Source: Begonia masoniana
Lineage: Eukaryota; Streptophyta; Magnoliopsida; Cucurbitales; Begoniaceae
DNA: 64,000 bases
Direction: 5' to 3'
Assembly: GCA_022432975.1 (NCBI GenBank)
Contig: CM039514.1
Span: forward strand, 7,981,519-8,045,518
Part shown: positions 31,914-43,147 of the stretch, one piece after another
Position numbering within the stretch: position 1 is the first letter of the stretch
Layout of the letters: each line of letters opens with the position of its first letter
Made by a program: the position numbers and the translations under genes
Notes under the pieces: generated by a model
Databases searched by the model: none
Told to the model about the DNA's origin: nothing
Seen by the model: the letters and a program-made list of their open reading frames with translations, nothing else

Positions 31914-34900
31914 GTTTTCTTACTAGTTGAAGTCAATTTATCAAGAGTTCATTATCATACATAGGTTTAGGTACCATTATCATTGTTATATTATAGACCT
32001 AACTTAATAATTCTAAAATAAATATAAATTTGGTAGTCCAAGTTTATATTAAAACGTAAACAAACCTCAGTGACTAAAATTTGTCAGATCACTAAAACAA
32101 GGCCAATTACTAGAATAACTTTAATAGCTATCTAAATAAAGAAAACAAAAATCATAGTCTACAAAACTTTCTTAATGTGTCAAAATCACATAATTCATGT
32201 AACAATCTAACATATTCTTGGATATTGTTGACCAAGTTATTCTTTTCCTTCAAGCTTTTGTTGGATTACGCCACTATTTTGGCTAGAGAGAGAAGGAAAA
32301 AAATGATTTGTCTTTGAGTTTTTTTGATCTTGGCATGCAAAATCAGACGATCGATTTTTTTCGCTTTCAACAAAAATTTCAAAGTGTTCTTCCCGTTGAC
32401 GAGATATATAATTCTACCGGTTTCCATTATTGAAAAGCCAAAGGTTGTGTTGCCAATCAAGTTGGTAATATCTCTCTATTTTTTTCTTATTTGCAGAGAG
32501 TATTAATTCTCAAAATTAATCGTTCTTATTGTTGGTTATTATTTGATAGTTGTAGATGATCCGATGAGTGTTCTCTCCCTGTCTCTCTCTCTTCTATTGT
32601 TTTTGATTTGTCTGGCTTGAGAATTAGATGATTCGTTGGTTTTCAAAGTTTGGGTCTCGTTACTGCGCCTTTTGGCCATGAATAGTCTCTCTGGTGAGTG
32701 TTTTCTTTCTCTCTTTTGTTGCTTTCGATTTGTCAGGTAGATTAGATGATTTTTGGATTTTTGGGTTTCGTTGCTGTCTGAGTTATTTATGGGCAATGGG
32801 TTCCATCATGGCTGCCCCCCACTGTTTCCAGGCGTGGGGTATGTAATTCTCCTTTGCTACATTTCTTATCTCTTGTAAGAGGTAACGTTTCATTATTGTA
32901 TTCAGGTTTAGGGTTTAAATTGCTCTCATAAGATAATGTTTCCTTCATGGATTTAGGTTTAGGGATTGAAAATTTGTGTGGTTTTTCTCTTTTTATGATG
33001 AAATGCGCTGGAATAGATCTTATCGTTTTCGTTACATTTTAGTATTTGGAGTGATTGTAACAATTTATCCAATATTAAGCTTGGGACCAAATCAGATCTT
33101 CACAGTCATTGAAATCTAACGTTAGTGATCATAATTCCCCTCGTTTCATTTCGTCAAGGAAGATAAGTATTACCTTCTTCCTTGGTTGGACAAAGATTCA
33201 CATATTGAGATGAGTTTTCTACTTACATATGTGGAGAGGAATATCTGGAGATTCATTTTATTCCGTTTTTATGTTAGCTCATTTCAAAATAGTACAATAA
33301 AGGAATCTGGATTTTGTTTTGTAGGATTCAATGTGGAGACAGTAGAATATAAGAACATTAGCATGTAGGATTCATCAAGTTTCGGAAATCAACTTTGAAA
33401 GTTGAAGCTGCAATCTGAGGTATGTAATCGATGTCGATATTATAAGTTTCTGCAGTTTTCACTTTCAAACTTTTTGATAATTAGTTCATTAATTTAGTCG
33501 TATACCTCATTAGTTTTATCAATGCTTTTATTTAGGACATCTTTTTCAGCAACATTATGAGAGCATGCAGAGGGATTTCATGGACGTTAGCATTATTCAG
33601 GAAATGCTAGATTATCGCGTACATCTCAAGATAAGAAAGTGATTTCATGATGTGCCACGGAAAGCCCTTAACCAATCCGAGTCAAGTCCATGGCCATGCT
33701 TTTTTTCTAAAGTGTTTGTCCTTTGTGTGGGCTATGTTGTTAAAGACCTAGTGGGGTTGAAACCCAACATTAAAGACATGGTGAGCGCTTGTCACTTGTT
33801 GGTATGGACGAGGCCTCATAAGCAACTCAATCTCAAGGGATGAACCGACCCTCGCCACCCCAACTAGCAACATGCGTCAATGATCAATCACGCGCTCCAG
33901 GGCCAAAAAGCTAATTAAACTATATGCTTATGTTGTAGGTTAACATATTCAAAGATAAGGTGGAACTCACACCAAGCACTCAAGATAAGGAGAGAGAAAT
34001 CCACAATTACGAAGGGAGCGAACGACAGTTACAACCAATCAAATTAAAGAATAATTTTTTTTTCCTTAGAAAAAATTATGTAACTGTTTCTAGTTTTTAT
34101 TTTTCATCTATTTGCCTTTTAATTTAAGTCAAAATAAATTATGCATGGCTACATACATGCATGGGAGGGCATAAAAGTCAAATCACAAGATAATGTTCGT
34201 TGGCAACTAAATCACAAGATAAGGTTGACAAATTATTTGGGCACGAGGTTTATGGCCAAGTTGATCTCTCATATTTTCATTTATTTATTGTTATTAATTT
34301 TATTCTAAGTTTCGTTTCAAGATATGTTTATTAAAAACCCTCAAAGACTCTCTTGTTTTAGTTGGTTGAATTTGAATAGAAAAATTGAGGTTTTCTCTCC
34401 TAAGTCGAGAGCTTCTCCGAAGCCTTCGCGCGGCTATCATCTTCTGATTGATCATCGTCAAATTATTTCCATCTTGCGAGTGCAGTTGAATTTCTTAATT
34501 GATGCATACATTTCTACCATCTTAGTTGAATGTAGACTTTTCATAAGGGTGTATGAACTCACTACCTTTTTTGTAAGGCCAAAATGTGTCATATTTTTGC
34601 ACTTTCTCGTATCAACAAAGTATTTCGATTTGTTTAGTTTTTGAAGCACGTCATTTCATTATCTAAAAAGGAAGAATAAACTACCTTTCTCATGTCTTTT
34701 GTGCATCGATTGCTTTGAACGAGGCTTGGAGCTGTATTCTTCATAATTGAAATTGTTTTTTTTTTAAATAAAACAATACTTGAACAAAAGAACCGATTGC
34801 GTATTTTCTCGCAATTTGATTTTTCCTAAGTTATCATCTTTATTTTTTGTTGCTCTTACCTCTTCTGACCCTTGTTGATGTTTTGCAAATGATTTTGAAC

Positions 34901-35013
34901 TGGTTAGTAGCACAGCAACATGTCGTGCCGATTCTTCAAAGCCAAGATGGTAGAACAGGCTACAGAGAGAGAGAGCATTTTTGTTGTGACCAAACTGGAG
35001 AAGTGTTTCCATC
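31914..35013. other. Three-kilobase stretch without a supported gene
   Basis: AT-rich. Around 32560-32790 an imperfect direct duplication of about 125 bases is visible (tctctctctcttctattg... and ctctcttttgttgctttc... each followed by gatttgtc). At 32805-32835 there is a short C/G-rich island (ggctgccccccactg). The 33640-33900 segment is less AT-rich and may be a decayed insertion. The segment near 34324-34480 resembles transcribed LTR leader texture. None supports a gene. Confidence 0.45.
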
Positions 35014-37775
35014 TTATTTCTTTTTGGGTAATAGAAACTTCATCTTAACAAATACACAAAATAGTTTTGAGCAGAATACATCCACCGTATGAAACCAAAC
35101 CCTAGAAAAATGAGTGTTTATTCCAAGCAGTACAAACAATGATGTGATCACAGTAACGTACGAAGCTCCAAAGCTCCACCAAAAGGATATTCTTTCGTCA
35201 TCATCAGAAGCTGTTTTTTCGTTGTCTTGTTCATCAGGAGGTGTAGACGGAGAAGAGATTGTGCAAACCCTTTGAAGAAGTGGCCCACACAGAAACTTGT
35301 TTCCTCCATAATTTTGTTCGTCAAAGTTGGAAAATTGTCCCCCGTATGGGGTCGGGCCAGATAGATTGTTGTTTGAGACATTGAAGTAGGATACAAAATT
35401 AAGCCGGACGATTTCAGACGGGATTTCTCCGCTCAAATTATTGGACGAAAGGTCTAAACTCTCAATTAATCTCAGTCTGGAAATGCTGCTGGGTATGGAT
35501 CCCCAGAGCCGATTATTAGACACATTTAGGACACGAATCGCTTATGAATCTCCAATTTGAGGTGGAATTTGACCACTTAGTTTGTTGCTCGATACATCCA
35601 GACCAGTCATGTAATACAAGGTGCTTTTTTTAAATTTGTTTAATCTACCTTTTGCAATGAATTCAACTTCAAATAATTCTTCTGAACTTGAAGCGAGATA
35701 TTTATCCAGAAAAACTTCAAATAATTTAATTGAACCTGAACCGCCATAGATATCATCTTGAGTTTCTGCTACCCAAGATGGCATTTTAAATAAGCACGAA
35801 GGAATGGAACCATTAAAATTATTATGTGAAAGGTCCATGATTTGAATGTTTTCTAAACCACATAAATGGGTTGAGATTTCTCCTTCTAATTGAAGTCCTG
35901 CCATTAGAAGTATTTCTAATTTATGCTGTGAGTAGATCCAATTTGGAAGAACACTAAGAGAAAAATCGTTGTAGCTTAAATCAAGCGCTCTTAACGTTGA
36001 GTTAATTGAAATTCCATCTGGGATAACTCCGAATAAGCCGCAATTTCGCATAAACAGAAACCTTATCGATGAAGTTCCCAAACAAGAAGGTATTGACCCA
36101 GAGAAGTTATTGTGAGATATATCTAAATAAACGAGTTGCTTGATATGACATAGTTTATCTGGAATTTCACCCTCAAAAGAGTTGTTTGAGACTCTGAGGA
36201 CATTGAGAAAGGAGAAGTCGGTAATAGAATGTGGCAGTATGCCCGAAATCAAATTGTTGGAAACATCAAAAACTTGTAGTTGTGACAAGCTTCTAGACGG
36301 TAGTTCTTCAAGACTCCCATTGAATTTGTTGTTACTCAATACTAGGAGAATCAAAGAAGGAAGGGCTGTGAGGTTAAGAGATATCTCACCATGAAGAAGA
36401 TTGTTTGAAAAGTCTATCCAAAACAGATCGGTATTGTTTCCAAAAAGAGTTTTCGAAAGTTTACCGGTGAATGAGTTAAAGGACAAATCCACAAAACGAA
36501 GTCTGTCCAGAGCTCCAAAGGAAGAAGGAAGGTTGCCTTCAAATCTATTTTTTGCTATATTCAAAAACTCCAGTGCTGGTAGAAACAATTGTAAGTTATC
36601 AGGAAGTTTACCATCGATCTTATTGTTGAAAATGCCTAGTCGTGCCAAACCATGAATGAAATTGGGAAGGATGAGATTTCCCGTCAAGAAATTGTTTGTC
36701 ATCCGTAGAGCATATAAATTTGAATTATTCTGTAACAACCAAGAAGGAAATGTGTCTTGAAGATTGTTATCAGAAAGGTCAATGAATATAAGCTCAGATT
36801 GATGCAAGAGGAAAGTTGGAGTAACCGAATCAGACATTTTGTTTAGGTTAGAATTGCTCAAATCAAGATTGAGCAGTTGAAACGAAGGAACCCACGATTG
36901 AGTTTCAGTTTCCAGTTGAAAATGATCATGATCGCTGGATAAATAAAGATTCTCAAGTTTTGAATTATTGGCCAGGGAGTGGAGAGAGAATACGCCTGAC
37001 AAGTTGTTTCCCTGCAAATACAAAGAGGAAAGATGAGAAAGGTTCCCGATGGTCGACGGTATGTTTCCTCCGATCTGGTTGTAGCTAATGTCGAGAATTT
37101 GAAGCTGAGTTAAGTTGCCAATACAAAGAGGAAGATGACCTCTTATATTATTCAAACCCAGATATAATTCTATAATGTTCTTCATATCGCAGATACCTGT
37201 TTCAAGTTGGCAAGACGAAGAACTTTCAAATCATGTTTACATAACTTTGACATTAGTGTTCTGTTAGTTTACCTTCAAGATTGCTGATATTCATTTGAGT
37301 GTGGCTCAAATCCAAATTTTTCAAATTTTTCATAAGCTGCATATCAAAGAATTGAAAGCAGGTTATTACCGATTATGAAGAAAGAATTTGTACAGGTAAA
37401 GGCATACCTTGCAATGAAACAATATTTGACAGATTATTAAAGCTCATGATCAGCTTCTGCAACCTCGGCAACTTCGATAAATCTGATGTTGCTCGTGTTT
37501 GTTAGAGATGTTAGAATTTGGTGTGACCCGAATTCTAGTGGGCCGGGTTAGGCCCGTATATCAATATTAGGGTTTTAGGTTTTCTCTATATATTGATGCT
37601 TGAGTCGCAAAACTCATTGTACCGAATTTGATATTAGTGATTCTCTCCTCTGCCCGTGGTTTTTTCCCTTCTAGGGTTTCCACGTAAAATTCGGTGTCCA
37701 TTATTTTCTCGTTATTTTCTTTTTCGGTTTTCTGAATCGTTCGTTACAAGTGGATTAGGGCGTCTAATCCTAACA

Positions 37776-39072
37776 ACTGGTATCAGAGCTTCGAGGTTGA
37801 AGTGGTTTTCGAAAATTCAGGGTTTGATTTTTTCGAGGGTATCGATCGATTTCAGGTTTGTAATTTCGGTAAGTGAAATTACAATTTTTGGGAGAAATAG
37901 AAAAGTTTTTGTTTTGTCTTTCTATTTGTTCTCTGCCGTGTGAAGAACAGAAAGTGTGTGAAGAACAGAAAGTAGAAAGGAGAAAATAAAAAGAAAAAAA
38001 AAAAAGAAAAAAAAGGAGAAAAGCAAAGTTTTTGCTTTTCTGTATTTTGTCTTCTTCGACAGAGAAGAAGAGTGCCCGAGCCACAGCCCCGACGCGAAGA
38101 AGAACAGAGGAAGAGAGGAGTGCCCGAGCCGCAGCGACGAACAGAGGCCCGTCGACGCCGCTGACCGCGCAGACCACGCCGTTCTGCCTCTGCCGTCGCC
38201 GTCCACGAAGAACAGAACCTTCTGTTCTGCGTTGCTTGCCGCGAAAAACAGAGAAGCGCCGCCTCAGCCGACCATCGACGAACAGAGGCCGTCGACGCCG
38301 CCGACCGCCGCGCGAAGCGCCGCAGTTCCGCCATCACCGCGTCGAGCCCGCAGCCCCGACGCGAAGCGCCAGAACAGAACGCCGCCGAGCCGCGCCGCGC
38401 TCACGCCAGAATCCCTAAGCCGCAGACCGCCGTCGCCAGTGAAGAAGAGCAGAGCCACTCACCGCCGATCTGCTCCGACGTAGACCCGAGCAGACTCCAC
38501 CGCCGATCCTCAAGCTCGCCGACAGTTCCTCTTCAAGCTCCGATCAGCTTGGTCTACAGTGGACAGTTTTTTTTTTTTGGACGAACAGTGAACAATTCTA
38601 GTTTGAAATTGTTGGTTCTGGTTATTGAATTTCTTGGGATGAAATTTTGGTGATTAAAGTTACGAATTTCAGAATTTATTTAGAATTTCTGGTTTGGTGG
38701 AATTCTGTTGGTGAGATCTGAAATTGGGTGAACAGTGAGGGTGAAGCGGAGAGATTAAAGTTGGAAATTAGTTGAATTTCAACATTTGGGAATCTCGGGA
38801 TTTTGCTTCTTTGGTTTGTCGGTAGAATATCAGATAATATTTTGGTGGTATTCTGAATTATTGGGGCTGAGATATTTTTGAGATATTTTTTGGGAATAAA
38901 ATTATCCGGTTTTGGGCATACTTTGATTGATTATTGGGTTTAATAATTAATCGGGAAAGTATTGATTTGTTGGGCGTTTTTTGGTTCAGAATATTTTGGA
39001 AGATTTATTCTGAATATTTGAGATTGATTATTGGGGTTGAATAATTGATCTGGAAATATCAGTTTTTGATAA
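37776..39072 (+). other. Copia leader, with a GC-rich island
   Basis: A 1.3-kb stretch between primer site and gag. At 38050-38510 it is strikingly GC-rich with gaagaacagag and cgccgcc repeats, overlapping open frames on both strands (all Arg/Pro/Ala-rich). That pattern indicates compositional bias and not coding. The rest is AT-rich with short internal repeats (gaatttcttgg, ttggtggaattctg). Confidence 0.6.
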
Positions 39073-39684
39073 TTGTTTTTTATAGCAATGACAGGTGAGG
39101 ATAGCACAGGACCCAGTATTGAAAAATTCGATGAGACAGATTTCGCATTCTGGAGAATGCAAATCGAGGATTACTTGTACGGGAAAGGACTTCATCTTCC
39201 TCTGAGTGCGAAGCCAGAGAAGATGGAAGACGGTGAATGGAATCTCCTTGATAGAAAAGTTTTGGGAGTCGTCCGATTGACGCTAGCCAAAAGCGTTGCT
39301 CACAACGTGGCAAAGGAGAAGACCACCGCGAGTCTGATGAAGGCTCTGTCTGATATGTACGAGAAACCATCTGCGAATAATAAAGTATTTATTATGAAGA
39401 AGCTTTTTAATCTGAAGATGATTGATGGTGCTTCGGTCGCAGCGCATTTGAATGAGTTCAATACTATTGTAAATCAATTGCTATCTGTGGATATTGACTT
39501 TGAGGATGAGGTTCGTGCCCTAATTTTGTTGGCGTCTCTACCGAATAGCTGGGAGCCTATGAGAGCTGCAGTTAGTAACTCAGTTGGAAGTGCTAAGCTG
39601 GTATTCACCGATGTGAGGGATCGTATTCTTGCCGAGGAGGTTCGTAAGAGTGATTCTGGTGTAACATCGATAGGTTCAGGGTGA
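39073..39684 (+). CDS. Copia gag (capsid-like), C-terminally cut
   Basis: Residues match the Tnt1-type gag seen in many plant copia elements: FDETDFAFWRMQIEDYL at the start, then LTLAKSVAHNV, LMKALSDMYEKPSANNK, LKMIDGASVAAHLNEFN, and LILLASLPNSWE. Gag packages the element's RNA into virus-like particles. Met at 39088 (MTGEDS) is the likelier start; the first Met of the frame is at 39073. The frame ends at 39684 without the usual zinc knuckle (CxxC...HxxxC), and the next ORF begins in another frame, so the nucleocapsid part has been deleted. Confidence 0.85.
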   Translation: MFFIAMTGEDSTGPSIEKFDETDFAFWRMQIEDYLYGKGLHLPLSAKPEKMEDGEWNLLDRKVLGVVRLTLAKSVAHNVAKEKTTASLMKALSDMYEKPSANNKVFIMKKLFNLKMIDGASVAAHLNEFNTIVNQLLSVDIDFEDEVRALILLASLPNSWEPMRAAVSNSVGSAKLVFTDVRDRILAEEVRKSDSGVTSIGSG

Positions 39685-40466
39685 TAGATAGTGGCGCTTC
39701 AATACATGCCACTTCGCGGAGAGATTTCTTTACATCCTACACTTCGGGTGACTTTGGAAGTGTGAGGATGGGAAATGGTGGCATTGCAAAAGCCATTGGT
39801 ATGGGAGATGTGTGTTTGGAGACCAACATCGGCAACACCTTGGTTTTGAGAGGTGTGAAGCACATCCCGAATATCCGCAAGAATTTGGTCTCGACTGGAA
39901 AGCTTGACGACGAAGGTTTTGGCAACACCTTTCGTGATGGAAAATGGAAGCTTACCAGAGGTTCATTGATTGTGGCGAGAGGAGAAAAATGCTCCTCGTT
40001 ATATGTGATGCACGCGAGGATCACGGATTCCACAATCAATGTGATGGGTAATAAGACTGCAAAATTTGTGAATTCACCTTCTAAGAGAAAGGTTAAGAAG
40101 ACTCGGAAGAAGTCAGGTTCTCGGGTGAAGTTCAGGTTGGGATCTGAGGGTACATCAGAGCCGGTGAGTCAGCCTATTACAGATGTTCAGTCATCAGGTT
40201 CAGTTTCACGTCAGAGTGGTATCGTCAAAGGCAGAACAATGCAGAAGGTTAAAACTTCGGGACGATATGATGAAACTGTGGATTATGCATTGAATGTGTT
40301 CGAGGGTAACGATTCCTGTGTGGAGTCTTCGACATGTTCAGATGGAGTTCGTTGCAGCAACTTTGATAGTTCAGTGATACCATGGAGGAGGAGGAGATGC
40401 GATTTCTTCTCAGGTAAATCTCTCAAGTTTAAGCGGGGCTTAAACTTGATCGGTATCGGATGCTGA
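39681..40466 (+). pseudogene. Copia protease remnant with unrelated basic tail
   Basis: Opens with the aspartic protease active-site motif (IDSGASIHAT) and continues through typical protease sequence (GDVCLETNIGNTLVLRGVKHIPNIRKNLVS, with KLDDEGFGNTF and GKWKLTRGSLIVARG). Where integrase should follow, the frame continues as a basic Ser/Lys/Arg-rich tail (KRKVKKTRKKSGSRVKF) and ends at 40466. No ATG heads it in this position: it begins with GTG after the gag frame closes, so it would need frameshifting or is untranslated. The tail may come from a deletion junction. Confidence 0.7.
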
Positions 40467-41029
40467 GTTGGCTCATCTGGGGCCTTTGTGGTAGATGAGC
40501 TTTTTAATGGAGTTTTGCATATTTGTTTCCTTGCACTGGAATTTCGTTGAAGGTGGAGATTGTCAGAGTTCAGTGTTCTGGATTCGGTTTTGTTGGGCCG
40601 AGTAGCCCGTTGGATCTCTCTTGTGGAATTCGTGTCAAGGTGGAGTTTGTTAGAATTTGGTGTGACCCGAATTCTAGTGGGTCGGGTTAGGCCCGTATAT
40701 CAATATTAGGGTTTTAGGTTTTCTCTATATATTGATGCTTGAGTCGCAAAACTCATTGTACCGAATTTGATATTAATGATTCTCTCCTCTGCCCGTGGTT
40801 TTTTCCCTTCTAGGGTTTCCACGTAAAATTCGGTGTCCATTATTTTCTCGTTATTTTCTTTTTCGGTTTTCTGAATCGTTCGTTACAAGTGGATTAGGGC
40901 GTCTAATCCTAACAAGAAAGATAGCCAAATTGATAGAGAGAGAGAAAGAGAGAGAACAAAAAAGAGAAAGAACCTGCTTGGTTTGTCAAACCATCAATCC
41001 CGGAACCATTTAAGTTGAGTTCCAACAAT

Positions 41030-42074
41030 TCTTCAAAAATGACTGCTCCATAGCTTGCATCACCCCCGTCCTTTCTTCTCCAAAGACACCCCCAATCAAT
41101 CCCTGCAACTCCGGCCGCAACCATGGCTGCCCATATGAACACCCTACCCAAATCCTCTCCAGTTTCATTCACTCCCAACACCCCTCTCCACACTTCGTTC
41201 TGCTAGCGCTCTCTGTTTAATAAGCCATGTTGATTCGTAGCGTAAATTGGTCTTCTGGGCTACTTTTCCAAGTCTTCAAGACCTTGTCTTTCACTTGTTC
41301 TTCCATCAATAACTCTCCCCCATCATTGAAGTCAAGGTCTTCCAAGACTTGGTCTAAACTTGGAGTCATTCAACCCATCGAATAATTCACCGCAATTTTC
41401 TCTTCTCTTATCTACTGAAATCGGGTACTCTCGAGTATGATTAGTAAAACGCGTTTGGGCAATATTTACGAAGAAACAAAGAAGCATTCAGGAAATAACC
41501 CGGAGATTCGAGAGGAATTCTGTCGGTAGAGAAGAACGTGAGATTCTCGACACGTCCGGTGGCAGCACTGCAATGGACACCAATCCACGAGCAGCAATCA
41601 ATCGGCAGAGGAGCTAAATCGTTCGGTTTTACTGCCTTCCATAGCTTCATCAACCCCGTCCTTTCTTTCTCCAGACACCCACTCAATCCCTGCAACTCGG
41701 CCGCAACCATGGCTGCCCATATGAACCACCCTACCCAAATCCTCTCCATTTTCATTCACTCACCAACACCTCTCCACACGTCTTTCTAGCTTGCTCTCTC
41801 TTGTTTATAAGCCAATGGTTGATGCCGTAGCGTAAATTGTCTTCTGGGCTACTTTTCCAAGTCTTCGAAGACCTTGTCTTTCACTTGTTCTTCCATCAAT
41901 AACTCTCCCCCTTCATTGAAGTCAAGGTCTTCCAAGACTTGGTCTAAACTTGGAGTCATTAAACCCATCAATAATTCACCACAATTTTCTCTTCTCTTAT
42001 CTTCTGAAATCGGGTACTCGAGGAATGATTAGTAAGGCGTTTAGGCGAAGATTTGATCGAAGAAACAAAGATGA
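41030..42074. repeat. Tandem duplication of RLP 5' exon and upstream region
   Basis: The stretch 41030-41477 (left) repeats 41637-42074 (right): same signal-peptide/leader sequence, same upstream hairpin, same end (cgaagaaacaaag). The left copy has many single-base gains and losses relative to the right (for example cccccgtcc against ccccgtcc, ctccggccg against ctcggccg). It also has a deletion that joins mid-cap sequence directly to FEELLELNLNG from further into the gene. The junction between copies is near 41478. Confidence 0.85.
41857..41942. repeat. Upstream hairpin of RLP (second copy at 41268-41352)
   Basis: Arms 41857-41876 and 41923-41942 pair along 20 bases with one mismatch around a 46-base loop (gtcttcgaagac and ggtcttccaagac are its cores; the first is itself a 12-base palindrome). 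The same structure is present in the left duplicate at 41268-41286 and 41333-41352. Confidence 0.7.
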
Positions 42075-42296
42075 TATCTTACTAAAACCCGATTCTTTGA
42101 AGTAAAAAAGATTTAGTCTATTTATATAAGACTTAAATATCATTTTATTCAATAAAATTCGTCAAGTTTTATATTTTGGCAGCTGGAATCCATTGTGGAT
42201 ATCATTTGAGTGGTGAATTGCTGCCGCCAACGCAGTCCAAATGGATATAACTGAACTTCTCTCTCTCTCTCCCCTCTGCAATTTCTCACTTAATCA

Positions 42297-43147
42297 ATGG
42301 CGCTGAGAAATTTTAATGGCGTCTCTGAGAAACTACGCACAGCCATACCCGATTTTCCCAATTCGCCGAGGACCCGGAAGAGATTTACGGTTAAGGGATT
42401 TCTGTGCAAGAAAACAGAGGATTTGGAAGAAACCCCATTAATGGTTTCGAGGAGAGTGGCGTTTGGGATTGTGTCTTTAGCTGTCCTTCAAACTACTGGC
42501 AATGGAGTTTCTGTTGCTGCCGATAATGGGTTTTGGATTGAAGGCCCTCTACCTATTCCTCCTGTCTACAACAGTAAGCTGTTGATTTAGTCATAGAACA
42601 ATTGTTTCTTCTTCGAAAGTAATAGCTCGTTCGTGAATGAGCGATCAGACATTTATTTTTAATTTCGTTCAATCATGAAAGTAGGATGTTTCCAATTCGA
42701 GGGTTCTGCGGAGATTATAACGATTGAAATTGTGCAGATATTGCAAACGAAAAGACGGGAACGCGTTCGTTTCTGAAGAAGGGTCTTTTCATGGCAAAAT
42801 TAGTAACTGAAGCAAGAAAATACAGGCTGAAGAAATATGCTTTTGACCTCCTGGCAATGGCTGACTTAATAGGAAAAGATACTTTGAATTTTGTTAGGAA
42901 GTATCTTCGTCTCAAATCTACTGTAATGTACTATGATTTCGATAACCTTATTTTCTTCTTTTCCTTTATTCCCTTCATTTTAATTTCTCTAATTGTTATT
43001 TTAATTCTTTTAAATTTTACATTAAATCTATTAAACCTATTTAATAGATTTTCGGTTTCCAATTTAAAATCCTTAACAACTTCGCTCGACAATTTCAGAT
43101 GTTCTACTCTTGTGGATTTAATTCACTTAAATTACGCGAAAAATTAA
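42297..43147 (+). CDS. PsbQ-like thylakoid-lumen protein, 3' part missing or unclear
   Basis: Exon 1 is 42297-42573 and exon 2 starts at 42738; the join gives [12 protein letters not shown] in frame. The N terminus is a chloroplast transit peptide followed by a lumen signal with twin arginines ([13 protein letters not shown]) and an AA cleavage-type end (SVAA). The mature part ([42 protein letters not shown]) fits the PsbQ-like group that serves photosystem II or the NDH complex (PNSL2, PNSL3 and PQL3). The last helix expected after YYDFD is not clear: the frame runs on through AT-rich, intron-like sequence to 43147, and no GT donor lies where expected. [10 protein letters not shown] (about 43070-43097) may be a diverged piece of it. 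Likely truncated by the rearrangement that joined the myosin sequence. Confidence 0.6.

Larger units (their letters stand above)
37504..40919 (+). mobile_element. Non-autonomous copia element with LTRs, gag and protease only
   Basis: LTRs 37509-37775 and 40648-40914, each 267 bp, begin TGTTAG and end CTAACA. Reading side by side I count 2 differences (about 0.7%), so the insertion is recent. The flanking 5 bases read agaga and agaaa, a duplication with one change. A primer site matching initiator tRNA-Met (tggtatcagagc, 37778-37789) follows the left LTR and a purine tract (caaggtggagttt) precedes the right. Internally there is a 1.3-kb leader, gag and a protease remnant, but no integrase, RT or RNase H. 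Size 3.4 kb against about 5 kb for full Tnt1-type elements. Confidence 0.93.
35014..41755 (-). pseudogene. LRR receptor-like protein (RLP), broken in several ways
   Basis: From the 5' end: a signal-peptide region and LRRNT cap (41755-41478; CLEKERTGLMKLWKAV, then DCCSWIGVHCS), LRR exons at 37440-37500, 37270-37330 and 37190-37240, and one long exon 37185-35014. The long exon has about 22 repeats of the LxxLxLxxNxxxGxIP plant type, an island, a juxtamembrane acidic part, one membrane segment (TVITSLFVLLG) and a short tail with no kinase. RLPs sit in the plasma membrane and act in immunity or development with partner kinases. Defects: an in-frame TAA at 35539-35541 between two LRRs that otherwise read on; a probable 1-base frame change near 37200-37215; a copia insertion at 37509-40914; and a rearranged, duplicated 5' exon. 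Confidence 0.85.

Noticed and set aside
34324..34644. 106-codon ORF in the gene-free stretch
   Set aside because: No domain. Its texture resembles an LTR leader, and a matching ORF of similar size on the other strand overlaps it.
36182..36655. Plus-strand ORFs inside the RLP
   Set aside because: Shadow frames of the long LRR exon on the minus strand.
37770..38483. Up to five overlapping Arg/Pro/Ala-rich ORFs on both strands
   Set aside because: They sit in the GC-rich leader of the copia element. Openness in many frames reflects composition (few stop codons), not coding.
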